Source: Pinguiococcus pyrenoidosus
Lineage: Eukaryota > Sar > Pinguiophyceae > Pinguiochrysidales > Pinguiochrysidaceae
Assembly: GCA_019677205.1 (NCBI GenBank)
Contig: JAAMXY010004159.1
Location: forward strand, 78,962 to 142,961
Direction: 5' to 3'
Length of the DNA: 64,000 nucleotides
Below are positions 54,764-64,000 of this stretch, piece by piece. The translations under genes and the position numbers were made by a program. Each line of letters starts with the position of its first letter. The stretch's first letter is position 1. Below the pieces are notes generated by a model, which had not been told where the DNA came from, searched no databases, and was given only the letters and a program-made list of their open reading frames with translations.

Positions 54764-57469
54764 ATGACGCTGAAACTGGCCTTCAACAGCAGGACCTCCA
54801 GAGACAAGTTCTATGGTGGCGGGGTGCAGCCTGGAGATGCCAGCCTGCAGCTTTTGGGCCCAGGAAGCTATTCCATCCCACATGCTCTCGGTGACTTCTC
54901 ATCTTCCCCCCCTCGACGGCAAATTGGACATGGGACTCATCTCTTCCAAAAAAAAAATGACACACACACATGTATATGTATATCCATATATAGGACGCTG
55001 CGCTCCGAGCTGCGCTCCATTCAACAGCAGCAGCGCGCGATCGAGACCACCACCGCGGAGCGAAGGCGGCATGCCGGGGCCGGGAACGTATGAGCTCTCG
55101 GGAACGTTGGATGATGGTGAAAGACCTTGCTGGCATCGCCAAAAGAGGACGAATGATTCTTGCTGACTTCGCGAGGTTTCCCTTCACAAGGTCGCAGGTT
55201 TGGGAAGAGGGGCTCCACCGCGTTCAGGAGCCAAGCCACACGTATCCCTCCACCGCAACTGGCGGACTCTCCCGGTCCAGGCGCCTACGATGTCGTAGAG
55301 CAGGTAAGAGCCGTACACCTTAGACCTCCCAAGCTTCCTCTTTGCTCATCTCTCCATCTCTCCAATCTCTCTAATCATTCCAATCATTCCAAATCATTCC
55401 ACTCATTCCAACCATTCCAACCATTCCAATTGATGAAATGCGGCATCTTCCTCAACACCATCTCGTTTGCGTTTGGTGGACTCCGAAGATCTGTCCAGTG
55501 TCGCGACAGCGCCCAGTGAGCCAGTCTCCGGAGACGGACAGCGGGGCCAGCATCTGGCAGCGCCTGCCGGCCGTGCCAAGTATCCCCACGCGCGAGCAAA
55601 GCTATGGCTACGCCGAGGAGGAGAGCACGGGCGCGTTGGTCATGCTGAAGCCCTCGGAAGCTCGCTCCGACGGGGTAGTGGGACCCGGCCACTACTCCCC
55701 GCGCTACGACGCCGTGTCCAACGTCGCCAGCAGCAAGAAAGTTCTAAGCTTCGGGCAGCGTTCCAGCACGCGGCCCAGCATCATCGCCGAAGCCAGCAAC
55801 GCGGGACTTCGGGCGCCGGGCCCGGGATACTACAACGCCGAGCTGGCGGAGTCGGGCCACTACAGCGACCGCTATAACTTACGAAAGCGTCCGACGGCGA
55901 CCTTCCGCTCCAAGTCCTCTCGCAACGCGCTGGCGCCCGACAAGCAAAAGGCCACCATGCCCGGGCCCGGCACCTACGAGGTGGCAAGCACGGACCACGC
56001 GGAAGAAGTGCCTCGGCACCTACAGTGCTTTGGAAGCACGAGCCAGAGGATGCCGAACCCCGGCCCGACGGCCGTACAACCACCAGGGCCAGGTGCCTAT
56101 GTGCTGCCCAAGTCCACGTAAGTCTTGCGAGAGAAGAAGCAGCTCTTGAAGTGTGGCAATTCCCACAAAGCAGGTTTGGATCAGCAACCTGACAAATACT
56201 GCGACTCGTGAAGCTTCGAGAAGATGGCGTCATTGAAGAAGAAGAGTACGGCGATGGAGAACAAGCATGTGGGCTTCGCATCCACCGCCTCTCGCTTCGT
56301 CGATGCGGCAATCGAGGCCAAACTCAAGAGCAAGGATCAAGTAAGGGTAGCTCGGCCTCGCCAGCTGTTCGGTGCCGGGCCGCACCAGTCTGATGCTGCT
56401 GGGTCCTACTGCCGAGCAGATGCCAGCTGGATACCAAATCCCTGGCTTTACGGACGAGATCCTTCGACGTCCGCGGAATCGCAGCAACGGCTTCGGCTCG
56501 AGCCTCAAGCGCTTCGTCGAGCCGGGCAGAGCACAAAACGAGGATCCCGCACTGGTCCAAGACCTGGCCGCAGGTAACGACATGTAGCGATGCCGCCAGC
56601 GACCAAGTGACTGCCCCACGACTGAAATCACCATTATGACATTTTACGGCGAAGGACTCGCTGGTTTGCTCCCGGAAGCATCCCCCCCGTCAAGTACGTC
56701 CGTCTACAGGCTTCCAAAGCTTTTCGTTTTGGCCTGAGCTAAGCACCACTCGAATCACACGGCTTTCGGCCGGACAGGGAAAGGCCGAGAGAGCAGGCGG
56801 CTCCATCGCGGGACGTCGCAGCCTTTTCCTTCTTCATTCTTCGCGTCGTCAACGAACAGGTTCTTGGAGGGACAGCGATCCAAGGACGGGGATGAGGTAC
56901 GACGACCGCGTCAACGTTCTCTTCTTTTCATTCCAAGTCCTAGGGACGTCTCCTGACGTCTGTGCCTCCCGCAAGATTCCGCCACCTGGAGCATATGATC
57001 TGGAGTCAACACGCCTTCGCGACAGAAAGGGCGTGCCCCTGAACAGCGGTCCCAAAGACCGCTTCCAAGACTCGGCGGGTACGATACCGTCGCCGCAGCG
57101 TAGTGATTCCGCCGCGTCGAGCAGGCTCACACAGGACTCCGCAGGACGAGTGAAGCTGGGACCTGGGCAGTACAACATCCCTTCCGCCTTTGACGGGCAT
57201 AAGCAAAAGGGGAGGCGCAATCGAAGGTACTTGGCGATCCTGCTGGGTAGCAAGGAGCAAAAAGGCTGATGATTTATCTGACGCGACGGGATGGGAATCA
57301 AAGGAATATTCTCATCTCTGCGTCGGAGCGATTCGACAAGCGGCCAAGCGTGAAGGACGTGGTACCCGGACCCGGAGCATACGATCCAGATCGTTTGCAC
57401 GGCTCCCTCATCAAGCCGACCTCCAACATTCTCATCGCCGAGCAAAGCGCCGGTGTGGCACAGCGCTGA
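54764..57469 (+). CDS. Sperm-tail PG-rich repeat (STPGR/SHIPPO) protein
   Basis: Eight phase-consistent exons (54764-54890, 54994-55116, 55191-55303, 55510-56117, 56214-56340, 56420-56573, 56944-57226, 57304-57469) encode 566 aa. At least eight Pro-Gly motifs are visible: GPGSYSI, PGPGTYEL, PGPGAYDV, VGPGHYSP, PGPGYYNA, PGPGTYEV, PGPGAYVL, PPGAYDL, LGPGQYNI and PGPGAYDP. Each is spaced by F-x-S/K-R stretches typical of the family. These proteins are microtubule inner proteins or axoneme components in flagella. The 369-nt gap before exon 7 may hide a small exon (56,860-56,897), but its length does not keep phase. Confidence 0.88.
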
Positions 57470-57965
57470 GCTTGTGTGGCCCCACGGGCCCGACGCCACG
57501 TCCTTTCAGCATCGCAAAGGCAGCTCCCTCCGCCACAAGAAGCGATTCTCTTCGCTCTGGCGAGGTGCTTCGAGACTTTTCGACTCGATCCTCGCCGCCG
57601 CTCTGCGAATGACACCCTGGCGAACGCAGAACGGCATCGGTCAGCGCTGAGAAGGCTCTTGCATGGTCGGCTTGAGGCGCGTCAGCGTCCATCAGACAGT
57701 ACGAATATATGGCGTGAAAAGCCCCCAGCGGCTAGGCCGTCGGCGTCGAAGCTATCATCTTCTAGGCGCTTGCGGAAGCCCGACGCATTCATGAGTTCAA
57801 AGGACGTACCTTGCAGACAGGCAGAGCTAGCCGCTCGCTCCGGCGGGCCCGCAGGCTTCATCCTCGCTTCTCGATTACGGATGCAGCGCTACAGAGCCGA
57901 GAAGGAATGAACGTCGCCGTTCCACAAAAATTTACCGCCGTAGCACGACTCCTTTGGCGACGCAA
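57470..57965. other. Convergent intergenic region
   Basis: Lies between the PG-repeat and pseudokinase genes. No supported feature. Confidence 0.5.
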
Positions 57966-60100
57966 TCACAGGCGTTCTACGCTGAGGTATTTCACCCGTT
58001 TTCTGTACGTATTCGGATGGAGCTTGACGTAGCCGTCCATGAATTTCTTCACGTCCTCCCGCACGGGCTTACGACCAAGCACTCTGTGTCCCTCGAGCTG
58101 CACCGCTATCTTGTGGTTCCCTCCCTTGACCAGCACGATGCCGAGCACTCGCGTAATCCGTGCGCGCGTGCCGGCAGGCAGGTCTGTCTGCTCCCCAAGG
58201 CCCGGCATGAAGACGTCCCAGCGGTCTCCGTCAGATCGATTCCGGAATCCCACAATCTCGCCGTAGTTGCGCATGCCTGCCTCTTTCCACACCTCGCCTC
58301 TGTCCTCCACGATCACTTGACACAGACCACCTTCCGCGATGTTCAATATCGCTTCCAGCGATCGGAACGGTTCGCCGCTTGCCTTGTCGGTCGTCAACCT
58401 TGGCGCAAACTGCTTAAGCTCCACTTTCCCAGCTGTGGCTGCGTCCTAGCGAGTGGTTGGCAAAGAAAATTCAGGCGAAGCTCTGATCCTGAGGCACAAG
58501 CTCTGCTCCTGAGGCACAACTGCTCCTGAGGCACAACTGCTCCCGAGGCACAACTGCTCCTGAGGCACAACTGCTCCCGAGGCACAGTTGCTCCTGACAT
58601 CGTCTTACCGGAAGTGCCGCTTTGTTCGCTTCGGTCTGGCTACTGGCTTCTGCCGTCTCTGGTGCCTGTGGTATCAGGTCCGGTGCAATATCCGGTGCCG
58701 GCATGAGGGTGCTTTTCGAAGCCTCGAAGCCCTTCAGGGCCTGTGCTTCGTCCTCTTCGGCGTCCACGGTAACACCAGCCTTCGCTTGCAGTGCTTCAAA
58801 GCTGCGCGACTTGACCACGATCTCGTAAGCCTGATGGACAAGCAGAATTGTCAGCGAGGCACGCCGCCAGTCGCCGCCGTCGGAGACGCGATCAAACCTC
58901 CGTAGCGCTCATCCTATCCCTCGGGTCGAAGGTGAGGAGGGAAGAAATGAGCTGAATGAGCCATGGGTGGCGAAAGAGGAAGCCGTTGCCCTTGCGGTCG
59001 ATGGTCCTGGAGGAAGCATCAGGAGAAAGCGAGATGGTCAGGCTCTGGCTCTGGCTGAACTTGCATGGCCGGCTCGCAAGCCTCCAACCTGAGGAACTCT
59101 CCGGGGTTTTTCAAAACGGTCTTGATCTTGTTGAACGTCGCTCCCTGTTCGCTGAGGAGCAGACGAAGCCTTCAGCGTTGCCGCGACTCGGCCATAAGCT
59201 CGTACAGAAACGGCAGCACGCACCCAAAGAGCATCGGAAGCCTTGCGAAATCCGATTTGACGACTTTGAATGGCGATTCTGCATCGTTCGCAGCCAACGT
59301 GGCGACGATCACCCCCAGCTGCGCCCCCCAAGTCATTGCGGTTAGCATGAAAGACAACCCTCAGTGCAGCACCACGTTTGCGCATCTTCTTTGCTTACCG
59401 CCCACGAATCCATCGCCATTAGAGCTGCTAGGTTGCTCTGGATCACAGCGCTTTGCAGGACCTTTAACGATTGCGCAGCGAGTCAGCAAGCTTGTCGGGA
59501 GCGGCTGGTCGCACCTCGGCGCCAACTCACCTCCGGCGGCTGATATGCCCAGGCGCCTTCTGCGAGCTGGAAAGGCCTCGACGCGGCCACGAGCTGCGGG
59601 CCCGCGCCGATGCCAACGATTCTGAGCTCGCTGCGACTGGTCTTGGGGTCCTTGCGCATGTAGATGGTCTTGCCGGATAGACTCAAGTGCGGAAGGCCTT
59701 GGTCATGCAGATACGCCACGGCCTCGAGGGCATTGGAGATCATATCCAAGCGCTCCTCCTCGCTGCCGATCTCCTCGCTCCATGCGAAGTCCTCCAGCAC
59801 TTCTCCACTGGCTTCGAAGCAGTGGAAGCTGCCTTTGTCGCCCAAGTTCACACTCCTCAAGTACTTCGCGAAGCCGCGCGGAAACGTCGGATCCGCAGAC
59901 AGATCGAGCAGACGTCGCCGCTCTTCTTTCCAGGTCGGCAAGTCCACCGACTGAGTCACGAGAGCGTCGGGCGGGATTCCGCCGGAGCTGCGTTCCACCA
60001 CTGCAAAGCGACGCACGGCCGGACTTCGGCCCAATCGCCGCGACTTCAGCGGGAAAAGCTGCGCACTCGGAGTGCACAGGAGGATCAAGAGCCAGCGCAT
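57966..60100 (-). CDS. Plastid-leader pseudokinase with unassigned C-terminal domain
   Basis: Seven phase-consistent exons (60100-59531, 59437-59399, 59318-59224, 59151-59089, 59006-58898, 58830-58609, 58445-57966) encode 525 aa. The leader MRWLLILLCTPSAQLF/PLKSRR resembles a bipartite plastid signal. The kinase-like C-lobe is clear: ALEAVAYLHDQGLPHLSLSGKT, YQPPE, AMDSWALGVIVATL and LLTFDPRDRMSATE. The catalytic HRD is HLS and no DFG is present (RIVGIGAG), so phosphotransfer is unlikely. The last exon carries a separate domain of about 150 residues with MRNYGEIVGFRNRSDGDRWDVFMPGL and LVKGGNHKIAVQLEGH, which I cannot assign. It is divergent from the CHID1 gene across an AT-rich promoter. Confidence 0.78.
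58490..58600. repeat. 17-bp intronic minisatellite (CTCCTGAGGCACAACTG)
   Basis: Six to seven units with few substitutions lie inside the 163-nt last intron of the pseudokinase gene. Confidence 0.9.
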
Positions 60101-60183
60101 CTTGTGTGATATCAGCGTCGACACATGCGGAGCACCAGAGCGCAACGGTCCGATGCACGCACCAAAAACAAGCCTGCGAAAAA

Positions 60184-60194
60184 GGCGGGAAAAA
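60184..60194 (-). promoter_or_regulatory. E2F-like element (pseudokinase side)
   Basis: TTTTTCCCGCC on the minus strand, about 85 bp upstream of the pseudokinase ATG. Confidence 0.5.
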
Positions 60195-60226
60195 CCTCTT
60201 TGCAGAAAACGGCAAGATTCAACAGT

Positions 60227-60302
60227 AATTTAGGAATATATAGTTATTATTACATACTTTGATAAATAAAATTGAAATTAATTTCAAAATATTTAAAACT
60301 CA
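60227..60302. other. AT-rich island in divergent promoter
   Basis: About 75 bp, almost purely A/T, flanked on both sides by outward-facing E2F-like elements. Confidence 0.7.
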
Positions 60303-60304
60303 TG

Positions 60305-60318
60305 TTTTCCCGCCAAAA
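60305..60318 (+). promoter_or_regulatory. E2F-like element (CHID1 side)
   Basis: TTTTCCCGCCAAAA, 156-169 bp upstream of the CHID1 ATG. Confidence 0.5.
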
Positions 60319-60473
60319 CGCGGTGGTCTTGCCTGTGGCTCGTCGCGTTTTCTTCCACCTCTCCGGTTCCAAAAGCCTCTCGCCTTAACGTGGCAACAAG
60401 AAGAGATTGGAGAGTGACCGGCACCAGAGGATCCGAAGCTGCTTTCAGCAGGACATCGCGAGCGCGATCCACA

Positions 60474-62068
60474 ATGTTCCTTAAACGTTTGTGGTCAGTA
60501 TCCTGCGCTCTGTGGCTGAACTTCGGCGCCGTTTCCTGCTCAGAGAGCGATAAGGCCAGCCCTGGGCGCGTGTCGATCTCGACGTTGCGAGAAGCAGCGC
60601 CATCTCCCGGCCAAGAGCCGCAGTTTGGCCTGCGCGCTTTGGCATTCGTGACGCCGTGGAACTCCGAAGGCTATGACAACGCCGTTTACTTCGCGTCCAA
60701 GTTCGAATGGATCTCTCCCGTGTGGTAAGCGATTCGATGTGCGTCGCTGATGGAGTTATGAGGAGGGACAGATCTGAACATGTGCAGGTTTCACGTGGAG
60801 AGAGACGCGTCCGATGCCATTGTCCTCCAAGGCAAGCAGGACGTCAACCAGGCGTGGATTTCCAAGCTGCGCGACGCGTCTCCGGGGAATGGAAAGCCAT
60901 ACATTGTGCCGCGGCTCGTTTTCCCGAGTCTTCGAGTGGAGAACTACGAGGTTCGGAGCCTTCGTTGCTAGTTTCCATGCTACTCGTCTCATCGGAGGAC
61001 TAAGACGGGGTTTGCTTGCAGGACTTTAACACCATTGGGAAGTTGGTTGGAGAAGCTGCGTTGGAGTATGGACTGGACGGTAGGGTTGCAAGGAATGCAG
61101 GCATGGTCATAGACGCCTGGAATCTCACGTGAGACATGCCCGCACAGGCGCCACGATCGAGATGCCGTGGATGCATTCGGCCCCGGTGATGAAGAACATC
61201 TTGCAGCGCATCCGCTTCGATGCACGCAGGGTCAAGCCGGGCTTCCAGGTGGTCCTCGTGTTCCCCAAGCCCACGTGGAGGAAGGTGCGCGTGCAATCAA
61301 GTCCGACACCTGGACCGAGATTCTCAGGGTTTGCTCGTGGATTCCAGGCTGGGGTCATCACCGGGGAAAAAGACAAGTTCACGGCGCAAACGATGCTCGA
61401 TGTGCTGACCACCGTGGACGCTGCTATGCTCATGACCTATGACTTCCACCACTTGGATCAACGGAAACCGCCGAATGAGACGCCTCTGGCGCCGATGATT
61501 TGGATCGAAGAGACGTTCGATGCGGTCGATATCTTCGCCGACGCCAGTAAGGAGCCCCGGGAAGGTAGGCGCACGAGAAGAAGCGAATCCTGGCGGCAGC
61601 TTCATCCCATCACGATCTTTCCTGCTGCGTAGAGATCATGAGCAAGCTGCTTCTTGGAGTCCCGCTCTACGGATATGGTCCCTCTGGGGCAATCACGTCC
61701 AGGGACTTGATAGAGCTCCACGAGGAAGACGGCGGTGAAACCATGGGGGAAGAGTTCGAGTGGGACGTCAAGGTGCAAGAGCATTACTGGAAATGCGTTG
61801 ACGGCGATGTTCGCTTTCCCACCCCGCAGTTCCTTGTCAGACGATTCGAAGAGGCCAGGAAGAGAGGTACGAACCGCATGCGAAGGCGCTCGAGGCACTT
61901 CAGTTCATTCCACACTTGGTTTTTGATCCTCGGCATCTGGCTTCTAGTTTTCCTTCGCATTTGATTTCTATGTAATCTTTCGGCACCTGATTTCTGGTCT
62001 CCGTAGGTGTGGGCGTTGCGTTCTGGGAGCTCGGTCAGAACTTCCCACACGTCCTAGACTACCTCTAG
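60474..62068 (+). CDS. Chitinase domain-containing protein 1 (CHID1)-like GH18 protein
   Basis: A signal peptide (MFLKRLWSVSCALWLNFGAVS) is followed by a GH18 TIM barrel: FVTPWNSEGYDNAVYFASKFEWISPVW, GLDG to MVIDAWNL, VVLVFPKP, AAMLMTYDFHH, KLLLGVPLYGYG and GVGVAFWELGQNF. Supported exons are 60474-60724, 60788-60950, 61022 to about 61128, about 61129-61284, 61348-61564, 61633-61866 and 62007-62068. At 61129 the conserved reading continues only if one base is added, so the exon 3-4 junction is unresolved. A 7-codon stretch at 61080-61100 is either an insertion or a 21-nt intron. The chitinase DxxDxDxE motif is not conserved, as in animal CHID1, so saccharide binding is more likely than hydrolysis. 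Confidence 0.82.
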
Positions 62069-62347
62069 GCCTCTTTCCCAAGATCCCATGGAAGTGGCGG
62101 AGGCGAGTAGCGCCAGACACCTGCGTCGCTCCGGACAGACTGTAGGTAGGAAGGCATCTTCGACAGGCAGATCCCTTTGGACGCTCTTTTGAAGCACCTG
62201 ATAGCGTCAGACAGAAGTACATGACAATAGCATATTAGCATGTGGCCTGCAATGCAGTCTTCACTTGCTGAAACTTCTTTCTCCTCCAAGCTGAGGGGAA
62301 ACCGAGTCACGACGTCTCTCCGCCAAGGCAGGCAACTGACGAGCAAG

Positions 62348-63732
62348 CTATCCGCCACGTTCATGGTCAGCGACAGGGAAGAACATGGCGTCGGCATTCT
62401 CCGTCGTCTGCTGGGCGAAGGCCTCTAGATCCTCCTCCCCGCGGATCTGCAATACAGAAGCTTTAGACTGCGTAGACCATGCTGAATTGCGCGTGTCCGA
62501 CGCGCCACAAAACACTTACAGCGCACACGACTTCCAGAACCTGGGTGATATGGCACGGCTCGCAGCGGCCTTTGACACAGGCGTCCGGGCTCCACTTTTT
62601 CTTATCCTTCGTTGGCCATGTCGTGGAGATCTGCGCGATGTCAGAATCGCTCGTGAGCGAGGGGGAGACGAGCGAGGGGGAGATACGGGGTCGGCCTTCA
62701 TGGTTGTCGCCTTACATGGTCAAATCCCGCGTGCGTTGGTCGAATGCTGCACCATGGTGCATCCGTCTCCAGCATTATCCTCTCAAGAGGAAGCCATCGG
62801 ACGACCTCCAGGTTCTCCTCGGTCTTCAACGAGCAGCCGTTGATGCCGATGCTGAGATCCAAGTCGACGAGGGCCTTGGCTTCTTCGAGCGATCCGGTGA
62901 AGCTGTGGACAACTCCGCCAGCAAGGCGGCTGCGATGCTCTCGCAGCATTGCCAGGAAGTCGCCTCCGGTGTCCCGATCGTGGAGAAACATGGGCAGCTG
63001 CATTTCCTCCGCGAGCCCCAACTGCAACTCAAAGGCTCCCAGTTGGTGCTCCTTGGGAGCAAATCGAAGCCTCGCATAGTCCAGGCCAGCCTCGCCCAAC
63101 GCAACACCTTTGCCGCTGGCCTTGGCCGCTTCTGCAATCTGTGAAACCACCCAAAGACGAGCAGAGCATTCTTCCGATTACTCGAGGACTTGCAACAAGA
63201 GCGTACCAAGCTGCCTCGGCAAGCCAGGAACAGCGCAACGGAAAAACTCACCTCTCGGACCTCCGCAAGGTGCTTCTCGGGAGTGGTGTCCGCGCGGAAG
63301 AACTCGCTGCTGCGAGTCGGATGCACCCCCACCGTGTGATAGAGCATGGGGACAAAATCGGCAATTTCCGGTCCAAAAACGGCTGAAATACGGCGACAAT
63401 TAGCCGATTGTCGTGCTCGCACCACCCCAAAAAATCATCGATTTGCCACCTGCGTCTCCCGCGCAAAGCGCCGCGGCCTCGCGCGCTTCTTGTGCACTTC
63501 CAGCAGTCACAAGGACTTTGGACAGCGGAAAGCGCTGAGAGGGGTCGAACGCCCTCTGGAGCACGTTGTACAGGTCGGTCGGGTGCTTGGCGCTGCCGTG
63601 GTAGTGGCCCTGAAACATGGGGTCCAGCAGATTGGCGCCGATATCGATGGTGCTCATGCTGGCGCAGCGCTGCTGGCAGAGCGCGACACACAAAGTGCGG
63701 CGGAAGAGCCGCGAAGACGCAAAGCGACGCAT
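62348..63732 (-). CDS. TatD-family metal-dependent DNase (TATDN1-like)
   Basis: Exons are 63732-63450, 63382-63252, 63138-62716, 62630-62520 and 62446-62348, giving 348 aa. Motifs: DIGANLLDPMFQG, LVTAGSAQEA, YHTVGVHPTR, ALGEAGLDYAR (metal ligand Glu), QLPMFLHDRDTG, VVHSFTGS, MLETDAPWCSIRPTHAG and CEPCHITQ. All the metal ligand positions expected of TatD are present. The first ATG gives an Arg-rich leader (MRRFASSRLFRRTLCVAL), likely mitochondrial. An internal start at 63657 (MSTIDIG) would be cytosolic. The family has 3'-5' exonuclease or AP-endonuclease activity in repair or apoptosis. Confidence 0.92.
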
Positions 63733-64000
63733 ACAGCGGCTGAACAAGGAGCGCGGATCTTCGGTGGCGCTCTGAGGAATGAAAAGAAGAAAAGGTCGAA
63801 GTTTCTGTTTTGATCGCCTGGTTGCCTGATTGCCAAGGAGGGAGCAAAAGAAGAAAAGCTTCTCGATCGCTTGGCAGCAAACGCTCATAACAAGGATCGA
63901 TCTTTCCGCTCTGGATTCCCGAATCGCAGTTTCCCCTATGGTTAGCGCGATAACAGAGGTACAAGGGGTACTGGTTGTGGGAAGTTCCCGGGGGGGCTTC
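63733..64000. other. Right-edge intergenic sequence
   Basis: Upstream of the TatD gene. No feature supported before the window ends. Confidence 0.5.

Noticed and set aside
63940-64000. Palindrome-like GTGGGAAGTTCCCGGG at the right edge
   Set aside because: Short and at the window boundary, so it cannot be interpreted.

Overview
The window is nuclear DNA from a GC-rich, intron-bearing eukaryote. It carries GT-AG introns, mostly 40-110 nt with a mode near 70 nt, plus Mediator-like, coatomer, ribosomal, SANT/Myb, kinesin and MAP-kinase genes and a eukaryotic tRNA-Pro. All three standard stop codons are used. Three predicted proteins (pirin, a GST and a pseudokinase) begin with a signal peptide followed by a Phe-containing cleavage region and a basic Ser/Arg-rich stretch. 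That is the pattern of plastid import through a complex, secondary red-type plastid. A sperm-tail PG-repeat protein suggests a flagellated stage. I infer a flagellate alga with a complex plastid (stramenopile, cryptophyte or haptophyte grade) and cannot name the species.

Layout, left to right. 0.3-2.2 kb: atypical MAP kinase (-). 4.0-5.5 kb: multi-pass membrane protein (+). 5.9-7.6 kb: six-exon Mediator-17-like gene (+). 7.6-11.3 kb: TEX10/IPI1 ribosome-biogenesis factor (-), divergent from a large ankyrin protein (+, 11.5-15.3 kb). 15.7-18.1 kb: SANT/Myb protein with an SP[R/K]-rich tail (-). 18.5-23.8 kb: F-BAR-like/GRAM/VASt/transmembrane protein (+). 23.9-24.9 kb: two unrecognised genes (-). 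25.3-26.7 kb: arginase (+). 27.4-28.4 kb: pirin (+). 29.2-35.4 kb: two tandem secreted proteins built from five copies of an unrecognised domain of about 215 residues (-). 37.3-41.9 kb: SNM1 nuclease-DNA ligase fusion (+). 42.1-42.6 kb: ribosomal protein uS11 (-). 43.1-46.1 kb: non-canonical poly(A)/U polymerase (+). 47.4-50.1 kb: kinesin (+). 50.2-50.6 kb: small Cys-rich protein (-). 50.8 kb: tRNA-Pro(UGG). 51.1-53.5 kb: plastid-type GST, 11 exons (+). 53.7-54.5 kb: zeta-COP (-). 54.8-57.5 kb: PG-repeat flagellar protein (+). 58.0-60.1 kb: plastid-leader pseudokinase (-). 60.5-62.1 kb: CHID1-like GH18 protein (+). 62.3-63.7 kb: TatD nuclease (-).

The genes are unrelated housekeeping and accessory functions, as expected of a compact protist chromosome. 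Convergent pairs can lie as close as 22 bp. An E2F-type motif (TTTSSCGC, often TTTCCCGCC) recurs close to many start codons. Short AT-rich islands mark several promoters. Microsatellites and minisatellites lie mainly in introns and intergenic gaps. The most novel items are the secreted five-domain pair, the membrane-contact-site fusion protein, the MAP kinase with TKH replacing the TxY activation motif, and the plastid-leader pseudokinase with an unassigned C-terminal domain. Exon boundaries were derived by hand from splice-site and reading-phase consistency and are predictions.
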